From Streptomyces sp. LaPpAH-108 (GTDB lineage: Bacteria; Actinomycetota; Actinomycetes; Streptomycetales; Streptomycetaceae), in contig NZ_KB891998.1 of the NCBI RefSeq assembly GCF_000373625.1, positions 226,192 through 290,191 on the forward strand: a stretch of DNA of 64,000 bases, written 5' to 3'. Below, one piece after another: positions 27,719 through 35,630 of this stretch. The position numbers and the translations under genes were made by a program. A model generated the notes under the pieces. The model saw nothing but the letters and a program-made list of their open reading frames with translations. It was not told the DNA's origin and made no database searches. Within the stretch, counting starts at the first letter, position 1. Each line of letters begins with the position of its first letter.

Positions 27719-27790
27719 CGCTGCGGCTCCCTCCTTCAGGCGTCGCGCGGCTGCCCGGGTACCCATTCGGCGGCACCCGTGTCCCAAAAC

Positions 27791-27812
27791 GTTGTCCGCA
27801 AGGTTGTCTGCA
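27791..27812. promoter_or_regulatory. Direct repeat upstream of the XRE-cupin gene
   Basis: GTTGTCCGCA and GTTGTCTGCA lie 12 bp apart, 73 nt upstream of the XRE-cupin start. Phased direct repeats of about one helical turn are common regulator sites. The rest of the 447-bp gap to 28165 holds the transporter terminator, a short tandem repeat and nothing else I can name. Confidence 0.4.
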
Positions 27813-28038
27813 CCCTACGCATGTTCGGCAAACCGTTTCGCGCGTCTGTCGCATCGATGTCATACCGGTCATGGCCGACCCGACGGTTCACGCCACCGGG
27901 TCCGGCCGTCGGCCCGGGTGCCCCGTGACCGTCGGTCGGTGGCCTGGTGTCCGGCTGTTCCTTCTTCCAGGGCCCGCCGGGCGGCCCCGGTGTACCTTTC
28001 AATGCCTTCGCCGCCCCTGGTGTTCCCTGGTACACGCC

Positions 28039-28073
28039 GTCCGCCCGGCACCGGGGGACGGTGCCGGGCGGAC
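28039..28073 (-). terminator. Terminator of the betaine/proline transporter operon
   Basis: Perfect 15-bp arms (GTCCGCCCGGCACCG / CGGTGCCGGGCGGAC) with loop GGGGA, 92 nt downstream of the permease/binding-protein stop. Confidence 0.7.
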
Positions 28074-28131
28074 GAGTGGGGTGCGGCGCTCGGGGCCCCG
28101 CCTCGCGCTGTGTGGTTGGCCGGATTCTTCC

Positions 28132-28179
28132 GGTCACCGCGGGGCCGGGTCACCGCCGGGCCGGGTCACTGCGGGGTCA
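28132..28179. repeat. 3 x 16-bp tandem repeat across the transporter stop codon
   Basis: GGTCACCGCGGGGCCG, GGTCACCGCCGGGCCG and GGTCACTGCGGGGTCA run in tandem with a 16-bp period. The third copy contains the stop (28166-28168) and the last codons. Confidence 0.7.
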
Positions 28180-30781
28180 TGCGCCCTGCGACCTCCGGGT
28201 GCTCCTTCACCCAGGCCGCGACGGCCTGCTCGGTCTTGCCCTGGCCCGCCTTGGTGATCTGGGCCTCCAGGCTGCCCAGCTCGCCCTCGCTCATCCTGAA
28301 GCCCTTGATCCACTTGGTGAGCTGCGGGTACTGCTCCGGGAACTTCTGGCTGGAGATGGTGCGGATGGTGTTGCCCACGCCGAACGCCTTCTTCGGGTCG
28401 GCCAGCTTGGTCAGCTCGTACTCGCTGTACGCCCAGTGCGGCGACCACAGCACCACGGCCACGGGCTCCTTCTTGGCGTAGGACCGCTTCAGCTCGGCCA
28501 GCATCGCCGGGGTGGAGCCGTCGACGACCTTGTACTCCTTGTCCAGGCCGTAGCCGGGCAGGACCTTCTTCTTGAGCAGGTTCATCTCACCGGTGCCGGG
28601 CTCGATACCGATGATCTTCCCGTGGAACTGGGAGGACTTGCCCTTGAGGTCGGCCAGGGACTTCACACCCTTGACGTAGGAGGGCACGGCCACTTCGAGC
28701 GAGGTGGGCTGGTACCAGGTGCCGAGGTCCTTGAGCCGGTCCTTGCTCTTGTCCCAGTAGTTCTTCTGCGCGTACGGCAGCCAGGCGTCGAAGTTGACGT
28801 CGAGGTCGCCGGAGGCGAGACCGGTGTAGACCGGGCCGACGTCCATCTGCTTCAGGTTCAGCCGGTAGCCGCGCCGCTCCAGGACGTTCTTCCACAGGTA
28901 GGTGACGGCGATGTCCTCGTCCCAGGGGAACCAGGCGACGTTCACGGCACGCTTGGCCTCGGCGGGCGTGGCGCCGCCCGTCTTCTTCACCGGGGCGAGC
29001 TTGTCGACGAGGCCGGGGTTCTTCTTGAGCCAGGCGCGCACGGCGTCCTGCTGCTTGCCCTTGCCCGCCTTGTTGATCTCGGCTTCCAGTCCGGTGAGCT
29101 GCTTCTCGCTCATCGTGAAGTTCTTCAGCCACTGGCCGACGACGGGGTTGTCGTCGGCGAAGCCCTTGCGGCTGAGGGTGTGCACGCCGTCGCCCTTGCC
29201 CCAGACGCCCTTGGGGTCCTTGAGCTTCTTCAGGTCGTAGTCGCTGTAGGCCCAGTGCGGGGACCAGAGCGTGACGACGATCGGCTGCTTCTTGGCGTAG
29301 GCGCGCTTCAGCTCGGCCAGCATCGCCGGGGTGGAGCTGTCGACGACCTTGTACTCCTTGTCCAGGCCGTAGCCGGGCAGGACCTTGGACTTGAGGAGGG
29401 CCATCTCACCGGCGCTGGACTCGATGCCGGTGATCTTGCCGCCGAACTTCGACGCCTGGCCCTTGAGGTCGTCCAGGGAGTCGATGCCCTTCAGATAGGA
29501 GGGCACCGCCAGCTCCAGCGAGGTCTGGTCGTACCAGGAGCCGAGGTCGTCGAGCTGCTTGCCGTACTTCTTCCAGTACTGCTCGTGGGTGGTGGGCAGC
29601 CAGGAGTCGGTCTCGAAGTCGATGTCGCCCTGGGCGAGCGAGGTGTAGAGCGGTCCGGCGTCGAACTGCTTGGCCTCGACCTGGTAGCCGCGCTGTTCCA
29701 GGATCTCCTTCCAGAGGAAGGTGGAGGCGACGCCCTCGTCCCAGGGGATGTAGCCGATGCTGATCTTCTTGCCCTGGCCGACGTTCTGGCTGTCGGCGGC
29801 GGGGGTGGAGCCGCCGCTGCCGCCGAAGATCCCCATGCCGCCCGCGACCAGCGCGAGGACGACGATGCCGACGACGGCGACCGCGGGGCGCGGCCGGTAG
29901 GAGCTGATGCGCACACCGCGCACCGCGCGCAGCTTGGCGGCGGCGCGGCGGCCGACCGGGGAGACCTCGTTGCCCAGGGCGCTGGTCATCCGGTCGAGGT
30001 AGATGGCGAGGATGACGATGGCGATGCCCGCCTCGGAGCCGAGGCCGACGTCGAGCTGGCCGATGGCCTCGTTGACGTCGCCGCCGAGGCCGCCGGTGCC
30101 GACCATGCCGGCGATCGCGGCCATGGACAGGCCGAGCATGATGACCTGGTTGACACCGGCCATCACGGTCGGCAGGGCCAGCGGCAGCTGGACGCGCAGC
30201 AGGGTGTCGCGGGGCGTGGTGCCGAACGCGTCGGCCGCCTCGACCAGTTCCTTGTCGACCTGCCGGATGCCCAGCTCGGTCATGCGCACGCCGGGGGCGA
30301 GCGCGAAGATCAGGGTGGCGACGATGCCCGCCGGGGCTCCGGTGCCGAAGAACAGGATGGCCGGGATGAGGTAGATCATCGCGGGCAGCGTCTGCATGAA
30401 GTCCAGCACGGGCCGGATCAGATTGCTGACGCGGTCCGAGCGGGCCGCCCACACGCCGACGGGCACCGAGATCACCAGGGCGATGATCGTGGCGACGAGG
30501 ACGAGCGACAGGGTGATCATCGCGTCGTCCCACAGCCCGAGGGAGTCGATGAACGCGAATCCCACGAAGGTGAGGACACCGGCGACGGTGCCGCGCAGCC
30601 AGAAGGCGATGATCGCGAAGATCCCGGCGAGGATGAGCGGCGGGGGCGCCTGGAGGACGGTGTCGATGCCGTCGTAGGTGCCCTGGAAGACCGTCTTGAA
30701 GAAGTCGAACAGCCACGCCATGTGGCCGGTGAGCCAGTCGACGACGTCGTTGACCCAGCTGCCGAGCGGAATCCTAGGCAT
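28166..30781 (-). CDS. ABC transporter permease fused to two glycine betaine/proline-binding domains
   Basis: 871 aa. Residues about 1-300 are a ProW-type permease with six or so membrane helices and the EAA-like loop VEAADAFGTTPRDTLLRVQLPLA. A single helix (VAVVGIVVLALVAGGMGIF) then tethers two tandem OpuAC substrate-binding domains, about 340-605 and 610-871. They begin ISIGYIPWDEGVASTFLWK and VNVAWFPWDEDIAVTYLWK and share SPHWAYSDYDL/SPHWAYSEYEL and VLPGYGLDKEYKVVD. One fused domain is known (OpuA/OpuAC type); two in tandem is unusual. It overlaps the ATPase gene by 8 nt. Osmoprotectant uptake is the likely role. Confidence 0.92.
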   Translation of the reverse strand: MPRIPLGSWVNDVVDWLTGHMAWLFDFFKTVFQGTYDGIDTVLQAPPPLILAGIFAIIAFWLRGTVAGVLTFVGFAFIDSLGLWDDAMITLSLVLVATIIALVISVPVGVWAARSDRVSNLIRPVLDFMQTLPAMIYLIPAILFFGTGAPAGIVATLIFALAPGVRMTELGIRQVDKELVEAADAFGTTPRDTLLRVQLPLALPTVMAGVNQVIMLGLSMAAIAGMVGTGGLGGDVNEAIGQLDVGLGSEAGIAIVILAIYLDRMTSALGNEVSPVGRRAAAKLRAVRGVRISSYRPRPAVAVVGIVVLALVAGGMGIFGGSGGSTPAADSQNVGQGKKISIGYIPWDEGVASTFLWKEILEQRGYQVEAKQFDAGPLYTSLAQGDIDFETDSWLPTTHEQYWKKYGKQLDDLGSWYDQTSLELAVPSYLKGIDSLDDLKGQASKFGGKITGIESSAGEMALLKSKVLPGYGLDKEYKVVDSSTPAMLAELKRAYAKKQPIVVTLWSPHWAYSDYDLKKLKDPKGVWGKGDGVHTLSRKGFADDNPVVGQWLKNFTMSEKQLTGLEAEINKAGKGKQQDAVRAWLKKNPGLVDKLAPVKKTGGATPAEAKRAVNVAWFPWDEDIAVTYLWKNVLERRGYRLNLKQMDVGPVYTGLASGDLDVNFDAWLPYAQKNYWDKSKDRLKDLGTWYQPTSLEVAVPSYVKGVKSLADLKGKSSQFHGKIIGIEPGTGEMNLLKKKVLPGYGLDKEYKVVDGSTPAMLAELKRSYAKKEPVAVVLWSPHWAYSEYELTKLADPKKAFGVGNTIRTISSQKFPEQYPQLTKWIKGFRMSEGELGSLEAQITKAGQGKTEQAVAAWVKEHPEVAGRMTPQ

Positions 30782-31862
30782 GGGCGGTCACCTTCTTCCC
30801 GCCCTGGTCGCGCCGGTTGTCGCAGGGTTCGGGGCTGCCCTCCTCCTCGCCGACGAAGCCGACGAGCCTGCGCCGGGGCACGACTCCGACGAGTTCGCCC
30901 TGGTCGTCGACGACGGCCACGGGGTGCGAGAGCCGGGCGCTGATCGCGCACAGGTCCGTGAACGGGGTCTGGGGCGTGGCCTTCTCACAGCCGCAGTCGG
31001 CCTCGTCGCCGCGCAGGTCGGTGTCCATGACGGCTCCGGCGGTCAGGACCCGGGCCCGGTCGACGTCCTGGGTGAAGGAGGCGACGTAGTCGTCCGCGGG
31101 GCGCAGCAGGATGTCCTCGGCGGTGCCGCTCTGGACGATACGTCCGTCGCGCATGACGGCGATGCGGTCGCCCAGGCGCATGGCCTCGTTGAGGTCGTGG
31201 GTGATGAAGACGATGGTCTTGTGCAGGGTCTTCTGCAGTTCCAGGAGCTGGTCCTGCATGTCCCTGCGGATCAGCGGGTCGAGCGCGCTGAAGGACTCGT
31301 CCATGAGCAGCAGGTCGGCGTCGGTCGCAAGGGCCCGGGCGAGGCCGACGCGCTGCTGCATGCCGCCGGAGAGTTCGTCGGGCCAGGAGTCCTCCCAGCC
31401 CTCGAGACCGCACAGGGCGAGGGCTTCGTCGGCGCGGCGCTCGCGCTCGGCGCGGGGCACGCCCTGGACCTCCAGGCCGTAGGCGGCGTTGGCGCGGACG
31501 CTGCGGTGCGGGAAGAGCGCGAAGTGCTGGAAGACCATGCTGATCTTGCGGGCGCGGACCTCGCGCAGCTGCGCCGCGGTGAGCGCGGTGAGGTCCTGGC
31601 CGTCGAAGGAGACATGGCCCGAGGTCGGTTCGAGAAGGCCGTTGAGCATCCGCAGCAGGGTGGACTTGCCGGAGCCGGACAGGCCCATGACCACGAAGAT
31701 CTCCCCCGGCTCGACGGCGAAGGAGGCGTCGATGACGGCGGCTGTGGTGCCCTCCGCCCTCAACTCCTCACGTCCGGCGCCTTGTTCGAGCCGTTTTACT
31801 GCCTGGTCCGGTTCCGGTCCGAACACCTTGTACAGGTGCTCGGCGGCAAGTCTGGCGGACAT
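30774..31862 (-). CDS. proV: Glycine betaine/proline ABC transporter ATPase
   Basis: 362 aa from the ATG at 31862 (GAGAGG 6 nt upstream); the extension to 31937 is not needed. Walker A is GLSGSGKST, the Q-loop FQHFALFPHRSV, the signature LSGGMQQRV, Walker B LLLMDESFSALDP and the switch THDLNEA. A CBS-like C-terminal tail (about 280-345) is shortened and contains CGCEK, perhaps an altered osmosensor. The N-terminus MSARLAAEHLYKVFGPEPDQAVKRLEQG is typical of ProV/OpuAA. It is first in the operon with the permease/binding-protein gene. A tandem repeat lies in its promoter region. Confidence 0.93.
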   Translation of the reverse strand: MSARLAAEHLYKVFGPEPDQAVKRLEQGAGREELRAEGTTAAVIDASFAVEPGEIFVVMGLSGSGKSTLLRMLNGLLEPTSGHVSFDGQDLTALTAAQLREVRARKISMVFQHFALFPHRSVRANAAYGLEVQGVPRAERERRADEALALCGLEGWEDSWPDELSGGMQQRVGLARALATDADLLLMDESFSALDPLIRRDMQDQLLELQKTLHKTIVFITHDLNEAMRLGDRIAVMRDGRIVQSGTAEDILLRPADDYVASFTQDVDRARVLTAGAVMDTDLRGDEADCGCEKATPQTPFTDLCAISARLSHPVAVVDDQGELVGVVPRRRLVGFVGEEEGSPEPCDNRRDQGGKKVTAHA

Positions 31863-31906
31863 GCATACCTCTCGTCTCGGGGGCAAGGTGGGAGATGAGC
31901 GGCCGC

Positions 31907-31930
31907 GAATTGTTGACAGAATTGTTGACA
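31907..31930. promoter_or_regulatory. 2 x 12-bp perfect tandem repeat upstream of proV
   Basis: GAATTGTTGACA is repeated twice with no spacer, 45 nt upstream of proV. It is AT-rich in a GC-rich genome. It is probably a regulator site in the proV promoter. Each unit also contains TTGACA on the plus strand, but I see no matching -10 for the exonuclease gene. Confidence 0.55.
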
Positions 31931-32047
31931 AAAGCAACTACTGCACTCCGTGGCGGCGCCTGCCCGGGCAATTGCATGACAAACGCAAAGTGATCCAGGT
32001 CACACATTATGAGCCGCGTTGTCGGTGCCGTACGGCATGATGCGAGC

Positions 32048-32968
32048 GTGACCGGACGACTCATGCTCCTCGACACCGCCTCGCTGTACTTCCGCGCCTA
32101 TTTCGGCGTGCCGGACTCGGTGCGCGCGCCGGACGGCACACCGGTGAACGCGGTGCGCGGACTGCTCGACTTCATCGACCGGCTGGTGAAGGACCACCGC
32201 CCCGACCGGCTCGTCGCCTGCATGGACGCCGACTGGCGCCCGGCGTGGCGCGTCGAGCTGATCCCGTCGTACAAGGCGCACCGGGTCGCCGAGGAGCAGC
32301 CGTCCGGCCCGGACACCGAGGAGGTGCCGGACACCCTGTCGCCCCAGGTGCCGGTCATCGAGGAGGTGCTGGACGCGCTCGGCATCGCCCGCGTCGGCGT
32401 CCCCGGCTACGAGGCCGACGACGTGATCGGCACCTTCACCGCCCGCGCGGACGGCCCGGTCGACATCGTCACCGGCGACCGCGATCTGTACCAGCTGGTG
32501 GACGACGCGCGCGGCATCCGCGTGCTGTACCCGATCAAGGGCGTCGGCACCCTCCAGCTCACCGACGAGGCGGTGCTGCGCGAGAAGTACGGCGTCGACG
32601 GGCGCGGTTACGCGGACCTGGCCCTGCTGCGCGGCGACCCGAGCGACGGCCTGCCGGGCGTGCCCGGGGTCGGCGAGAAGACGGCCGCCAAGCTGCTCGC
32701 CGAGTACGGCGACCTGGCCGGGATCGTCGCGGCGGCCGAGGACCCGGCCTCGCGGCTCACCCCGGCCCAGCGCAGGCGGCTGACCGAGGCGCGCGGCTAT
32801 CTGGAGGTGGCGCCGAAGGTGGTGCGGGTGGCCGGTGACGTGCCGCTGCCCGCCGTGGACACCGCGCTGCCGCACACACCGCGCGACCCGGCCGCGCTGG
32901 AGGCGCTGGCGGCGCGCTGGGGTCTGGGGGGTTCCCTGCAGCGCCTGCTGGGCACGCTCGCCGAGTGA
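32048..32968 (+). CDS. 5'-3' exonuclease (FEN/PolI-exo-like)
   Basis: 306 aa from the GTG at 32048; the open frame begins at 32009. It is a stand-alone relative of the DNA polymerase I 5' nuclease domain. Metal-binding acids are seen in LMLLDTASLYFRAYFG, VACMDADWRP, VPGYEADDVIGT and IVTGDRDLYQLVDD. The helix-hairpin-helix DNA-binding region is DGLPGVPGVGEKTAAKLLAEYG. Substrate is flap or 5' end DNA/RNA; its cellular role in Streptomyces is not settled. It is divergent from proV, with a 185-bp gap. Confidence 0.9.
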   Translation: MTGRLMLLDTASLYFRAYFGVPDSVRAPDGTPVNAVRGLLDFIDRLVKDHRPDRLVACMDADWRPAWRVELIPSYKAHRVAEEQPSGPDTEEVPDTLSPQVPVIEEVLDALGIARVGVPGYEADDVIGTFTARADGPVDIVTGDRDLYQLVDDARGIRVLYPIKGVGTLQLTDEAVLREKYGVDGRGYADLALLRGDPSDGLPGVPGVGEKTAAKLLAEYGDLAGIVAAAEDPASRLTPAQRRRLTEARGYLEVAPKVVRVAGDVPLPAVDTALPHTPRDPAALEALAARWGLGGSLQRLLGTLAE

Positions 32969-33063
32969 CGGCGGAGGGCCGGGGATCCTCCGGACGAATG
33001 CCCGGCCCGCCGCTCAGGGCGTGTCCCTCGAAGCTCGGAGCGTGCCTCTTGAATCGGGATGCT

Positions 33064-33083
33064 AAGTTAGGTAAACCTAACCA
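33064..33083. promoter_or_regulatory. Iron box (DtxR/DmdR-type operator)
   Basis: GTTAGG-TAAA-CCTAAC is a perfect dyad embedded in TTAGGTAAACCTAA, matching the TTAGGTTAGGCTAACCTAA consensus used by DmdR1/DtxR. It lies 20 nt upstream of the siderophore-interacting protein start and immediately ahead of AGGAGG. Confidence 0.85.
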
Positions 33084-33101
33084 AGGCAGCAGGAGGCCGT
33101 C

Positions 33102-33950
33102 ATGGCAGAGCGTCCGGGGCGAAGGCCGCGCAAGCTCCATACCGCCCAGGTGGTGCGCACCGAGCGACTGACCCCGCACGTACAGCGCGTCGTGGTCGGC
33201 GGTGACGGCCTCGCCGAGTTCTCGGCCGACACCTGCACCGATCACTATGTGAAGCTGCTCTTCGCCCCCGAGCCCGGGATCGTCTACCCCGAGCCCTTCG
33301 ACCTGGACCAGATCCGCGCCGAACTCCCGCGCGAGCGCTGGCCGGTGACCCGCACCTACACCGTGCGGGACTGGGACGCCGAACAGCGCCTGCTCACCCT
33401 GGACTTCGTCATCCACGGCGACGAGGGCGTGGCCGGACCCTGGGCGATCCGGGTACGGCCAGGCGACACCCTGCGCTTCATGGGCCCCGGCGGCGCCTAC
33501 GCCCCCGACCCCACCGCCGACTGGCATCTCCTCGCCGGGGACGAGAGCGCGCTGCCCGCGATCGCGCGCGCTCTGGAGGCCCTGCCGCCGGGCTCGCGGG
33601 CGCACACCTTCGTGGAGGTGTCCGGGCCCGAGGAGGAGCAGAAGATCGACTCCGACGTGGAGGTCGTCTGGCTGCACCGGGGCGAGCGTCCCGTCGGCGA
33701 GGCCCTGCTGGAGGCCGTCCTGGCGCTGGAGTTCCCCGAGGGCCGCCCCCATGTCTTCGTGCACGGCGAGGCGTCCTTCGTGAAGGAGCTGCGCCGGATG
33801 CTGCGCGTCGAGCGGCAGCTCCCCCGCGAGGACCTGTCGATCTCCGGCTACTGGCGCCTGGGCCACAACGAGGACGGCTGGCAGGCCTCCAAGCCGGAGT
33901 GGAACGCCCGCATCGAGGCCGAGCAGGAGGGCGACGGCACCCCCGCCTGA
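33102..33950 (+). CDS. Siderophore-interacting protein (FAD-dependent ferric-siderophore reductase)
   Basis: 282 aa, typical length. The FAD-binding beta-barrel shows the RTYTVRDWD motif (R-x-Y-T/S) and FVIHGDEGVAGPWA. The NAD(P)H-binding part includes LLAGDESALPAIARALE, and the family-typical C-terminus is ISGYWRLGHNEDGW. It would reduce Fe(III)-siderophore to release iron in the cytosol. AGGAGG lies 5 nt before the ATG. The iron box upstream implies repression by DmdR1/DtxR when iron is plentiful. Confidence 0.93.
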   Translation: MAERPGRRPRKLHTAQVVRTERLTPHVQRVVVGGDGLAEFSADTCTDHYVKLLFAPEPGIVYPEPFDLDQIRAELPRERWPVTRTYTVRDWDAEQRLLTLDFVIHGDEGVAGPWAIRVRPGDTLRFMGPGGAYAPDPTADWHLLAGDESALPAIARALEALPPGSRAHTFVEVSGPEEEQKIDSDVEVVWLHRGERPVGEALLEAVLALEFPEGRPHVFVHGEASFVKELRRMLRVERQLPREDLSISGYWRLGHNEDGWQASKPEWNARIEAEQEGDGTPA

Positions 33951-34008
33951 GCCCGGCCGCCCCGCCTGCCGGGGCCGAGCAGCCCGGGTCCGATCAGCCC
34001 GGGGCAGG

Positions 34009-34590
34009 TCAGTGCTGGTGCACGCGCGCGTGCAGATGCATGTCGTGCCAGCCGTCCTGGTGCAGGACACAGTCGCGCCGGGTGCCCTCCAGGTCGTACC
34101 CGGCCTTCGTGGCGACCCGGCAGGACGCCTCGTTGGCGGTGGAGTGCATGAGTTCCAGGCGGTGGAAGCCGGTCTCCTCGAACGCCCAGCGGGTGAGCCC
34201 TTCCGTGGCCGTCACCGCGACGCCCCGGCCGCGCGAGGCGGCCACCGTCCAGTAGGCGACCTCCGCGCAGGCGTCCTCCAGATGGATCTCGCGCAGCCCG
34301 ACCCGGCCCACCACCTCGTCCGTGTCCGCGTCCGCCACGGCCCACGTGGCTCTGCTCTCCTCGGCCCAGTCCTGCCGCCAGGTCTCGATCCAGTCCCTCG
34401 CCTCGTCCTCGGACTCGGTGAACCTGCCGTGCCACTGGCGCTGCACCGGGTCCTGGAAGGCGGCGTGCACCACCGGGGCGTCCGCCGCGTGCCAGGGCCG
34501 CAGGAGCAGGCCGTCACCGGCCGGGATCACGGGCTGGGCGCGACGCGCGAGGGCTCCGGCGGGCAGCACCGGGGGTACGAGAATCGGCAT
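34009..34590 (-). CDS. GNAT-family N-acetyltransferase (RimJ/RimL type)
   Basis: 193 aa from the ATG at 34590; an ATG at 34599 is an alternative. RimJ-like features include LLLRPWHAADAPVVHAAFQDP, AEVAYWTVAASRGRGVAVTATEGLTRWAF (the acetyl-CoA loop with RGRGVA) and HRLELMHSTANEASCRVATKAGY. It acetylates an unknown amine, possibly a protein N-terminus or small molecule. Cytosolic, monocistronic, divergent from the pseudouridine synthase gene. Confidence 0.88.
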   Translation of the reverse strand: MPILVPPVLPAGALARRAQPVIPAGDGLLLRPWHAADAPVVHAAFQDPVQRQWHGRFTESEDEARDWIETWRQDWAEESRATWAVADADTDEVVGRVGLREIHLEDACAEVAYWTVAASRGRGVAVTATEGLTRWAFEETGFHRLELMHSTANEASCRVATKAGYDLEGTRRDCVLHQDGWHDMHLHARVHQH

Positions 34591-34667
34591 GCGGGGCATC
34601 CTGCCAACGCCCTGACCCGGGCGCACCGGAATTTCGGCGAGCGTCCGCCGCCGTACCCTTGGACCCG

Positions 34668-35627
34668 ATGAGACGCCGTACCCCGCCCCCGCCCGCCCCG
34701 CTCCCCCAGCGCGAGGGCATCGACCCGGTGCGGGTGCGGCTGCCGGCCGAGGGGGCCTGGGCCACGGTGCGGGAGCATCTGGTGGAGCGGCTGACGGGCG
34801 CCGGGCCCGGGACCATCGCCGCGATGTTCGAGGCCGGGCTGATCGTGGGGGCCGACGGCCGCCCGGTGCCGCCGGACGCGCCGTACGAGCCGGGGATGTA
34901 CGTGTGGTTCCACCGCGAGCATCCCCCGGAAGTGCCGGTGCCGTTCGCGGTGGAGGTGGTCCACCGGGACGCGCACATCGTGGTCGCCGACAAGCCGCAC
35001 TTCCTCGCCACCACCCCGCGCGGCAGCCATGTCACCGAGACCGTCCTCGCCCGGCTCCGCCGCGACCTCGCCCTGCCCGAGCTGAGCGCCGCGCACCGCC
35101 TGGACCGGCTCACCGCCGGACTGGTGCTGTTCACGGTGCGGCCCGGGGAACGGGGCGCCTACCAGACGCTGTTCCGCGACCGCCTGGTGCGCAAGGAGTA
35201 CGAGGCGATCGCACCGTACGATCCCCGGCTCGCCCTGCCCCGGACCGTCCGCAGCCGGATCGTGAAGGAGCGCGGCACGCTGGCCGCGTTCGAGGTGCCG
35301 GGCGAGCCGAACGCCGAGACGCTGGTGGAGTGCGCCGCACACCGGGAGCGGGACGGTCTCGCCCGGTACCGGCTGGTGCCGCGCACCGGGCAGACCCATC
35401 AGCTGCGGGTGCATCTGAACGCCCTCGGCATCCCCATCCTCGGCGACCCGCTCTACCCGGAGGTGGCCGCCCCCGAGCCACCCGGTGTCTTCCGGCGCCC
35501 GCTGCAACTGCTGGCGCGCGAGCTGGAGTTCACCGACCCGGTGACGGGGGCGCGGCACGCGTTCACCAGCGCACGCACGCTCCAGGCGTGGTCCTCCCCG
35601 GCCGCATGGGCCGCCGGGGAGGACTGA
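34668..35627 (+). CDS. RluA-family pseudouridine synthase
   Basis: 319 aa from the ATG at 34668. The catalytic Asp motif is AAHRLDRLTAGLVLF (HRLDRxTxG). Later motifs are RLVPRTGQTHQLRVHLNALGIPILGDPLY and RPLQLLARELEF. The N-terminal S4-like part is reduced. It isomerises uridines in rRNA or tRNA; the target is unknown. The stop lies 3 nt from the convergent P450 stop. Confidence 0.92.
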   Translation: MRRRTPPPPAPLPQREGIDPVRVRLPAEGAWATVREHLVERLTGAGPGTIAAMFEAGLIVGADGRPVPPDAPYEPGMYVWFHREHPPEVPVPFAVEVVHRDAHIVVADKPHFLATTPRGSHVTETVLARLRRDLALPELSAAHRLDRLTAGLVLFTVRPGERGAYQTLFRDRLVRKEYEAIAPYDPRLALPRTVRSRIVKERGTLAAFEVPGEPNAETLVECAAHRERDGLARYRLVPRTGQTHQLRVHLNALGIPILGDPLYPEVAAPEPPGVFRRPLQLLARELEFTDPVTGARHAFTSARTLQAWSSPAAWAAGED

Positions 35628-35630
35628 CCC

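Noticed and set aside
31913..31930. Two TTGACA hexamers as -35 boxes for the exonuclease gene
   Set aside because: No suitable -10 at 16-18 bp; they are part of the 12-bp repeat and better explained as a regulator site for proV.
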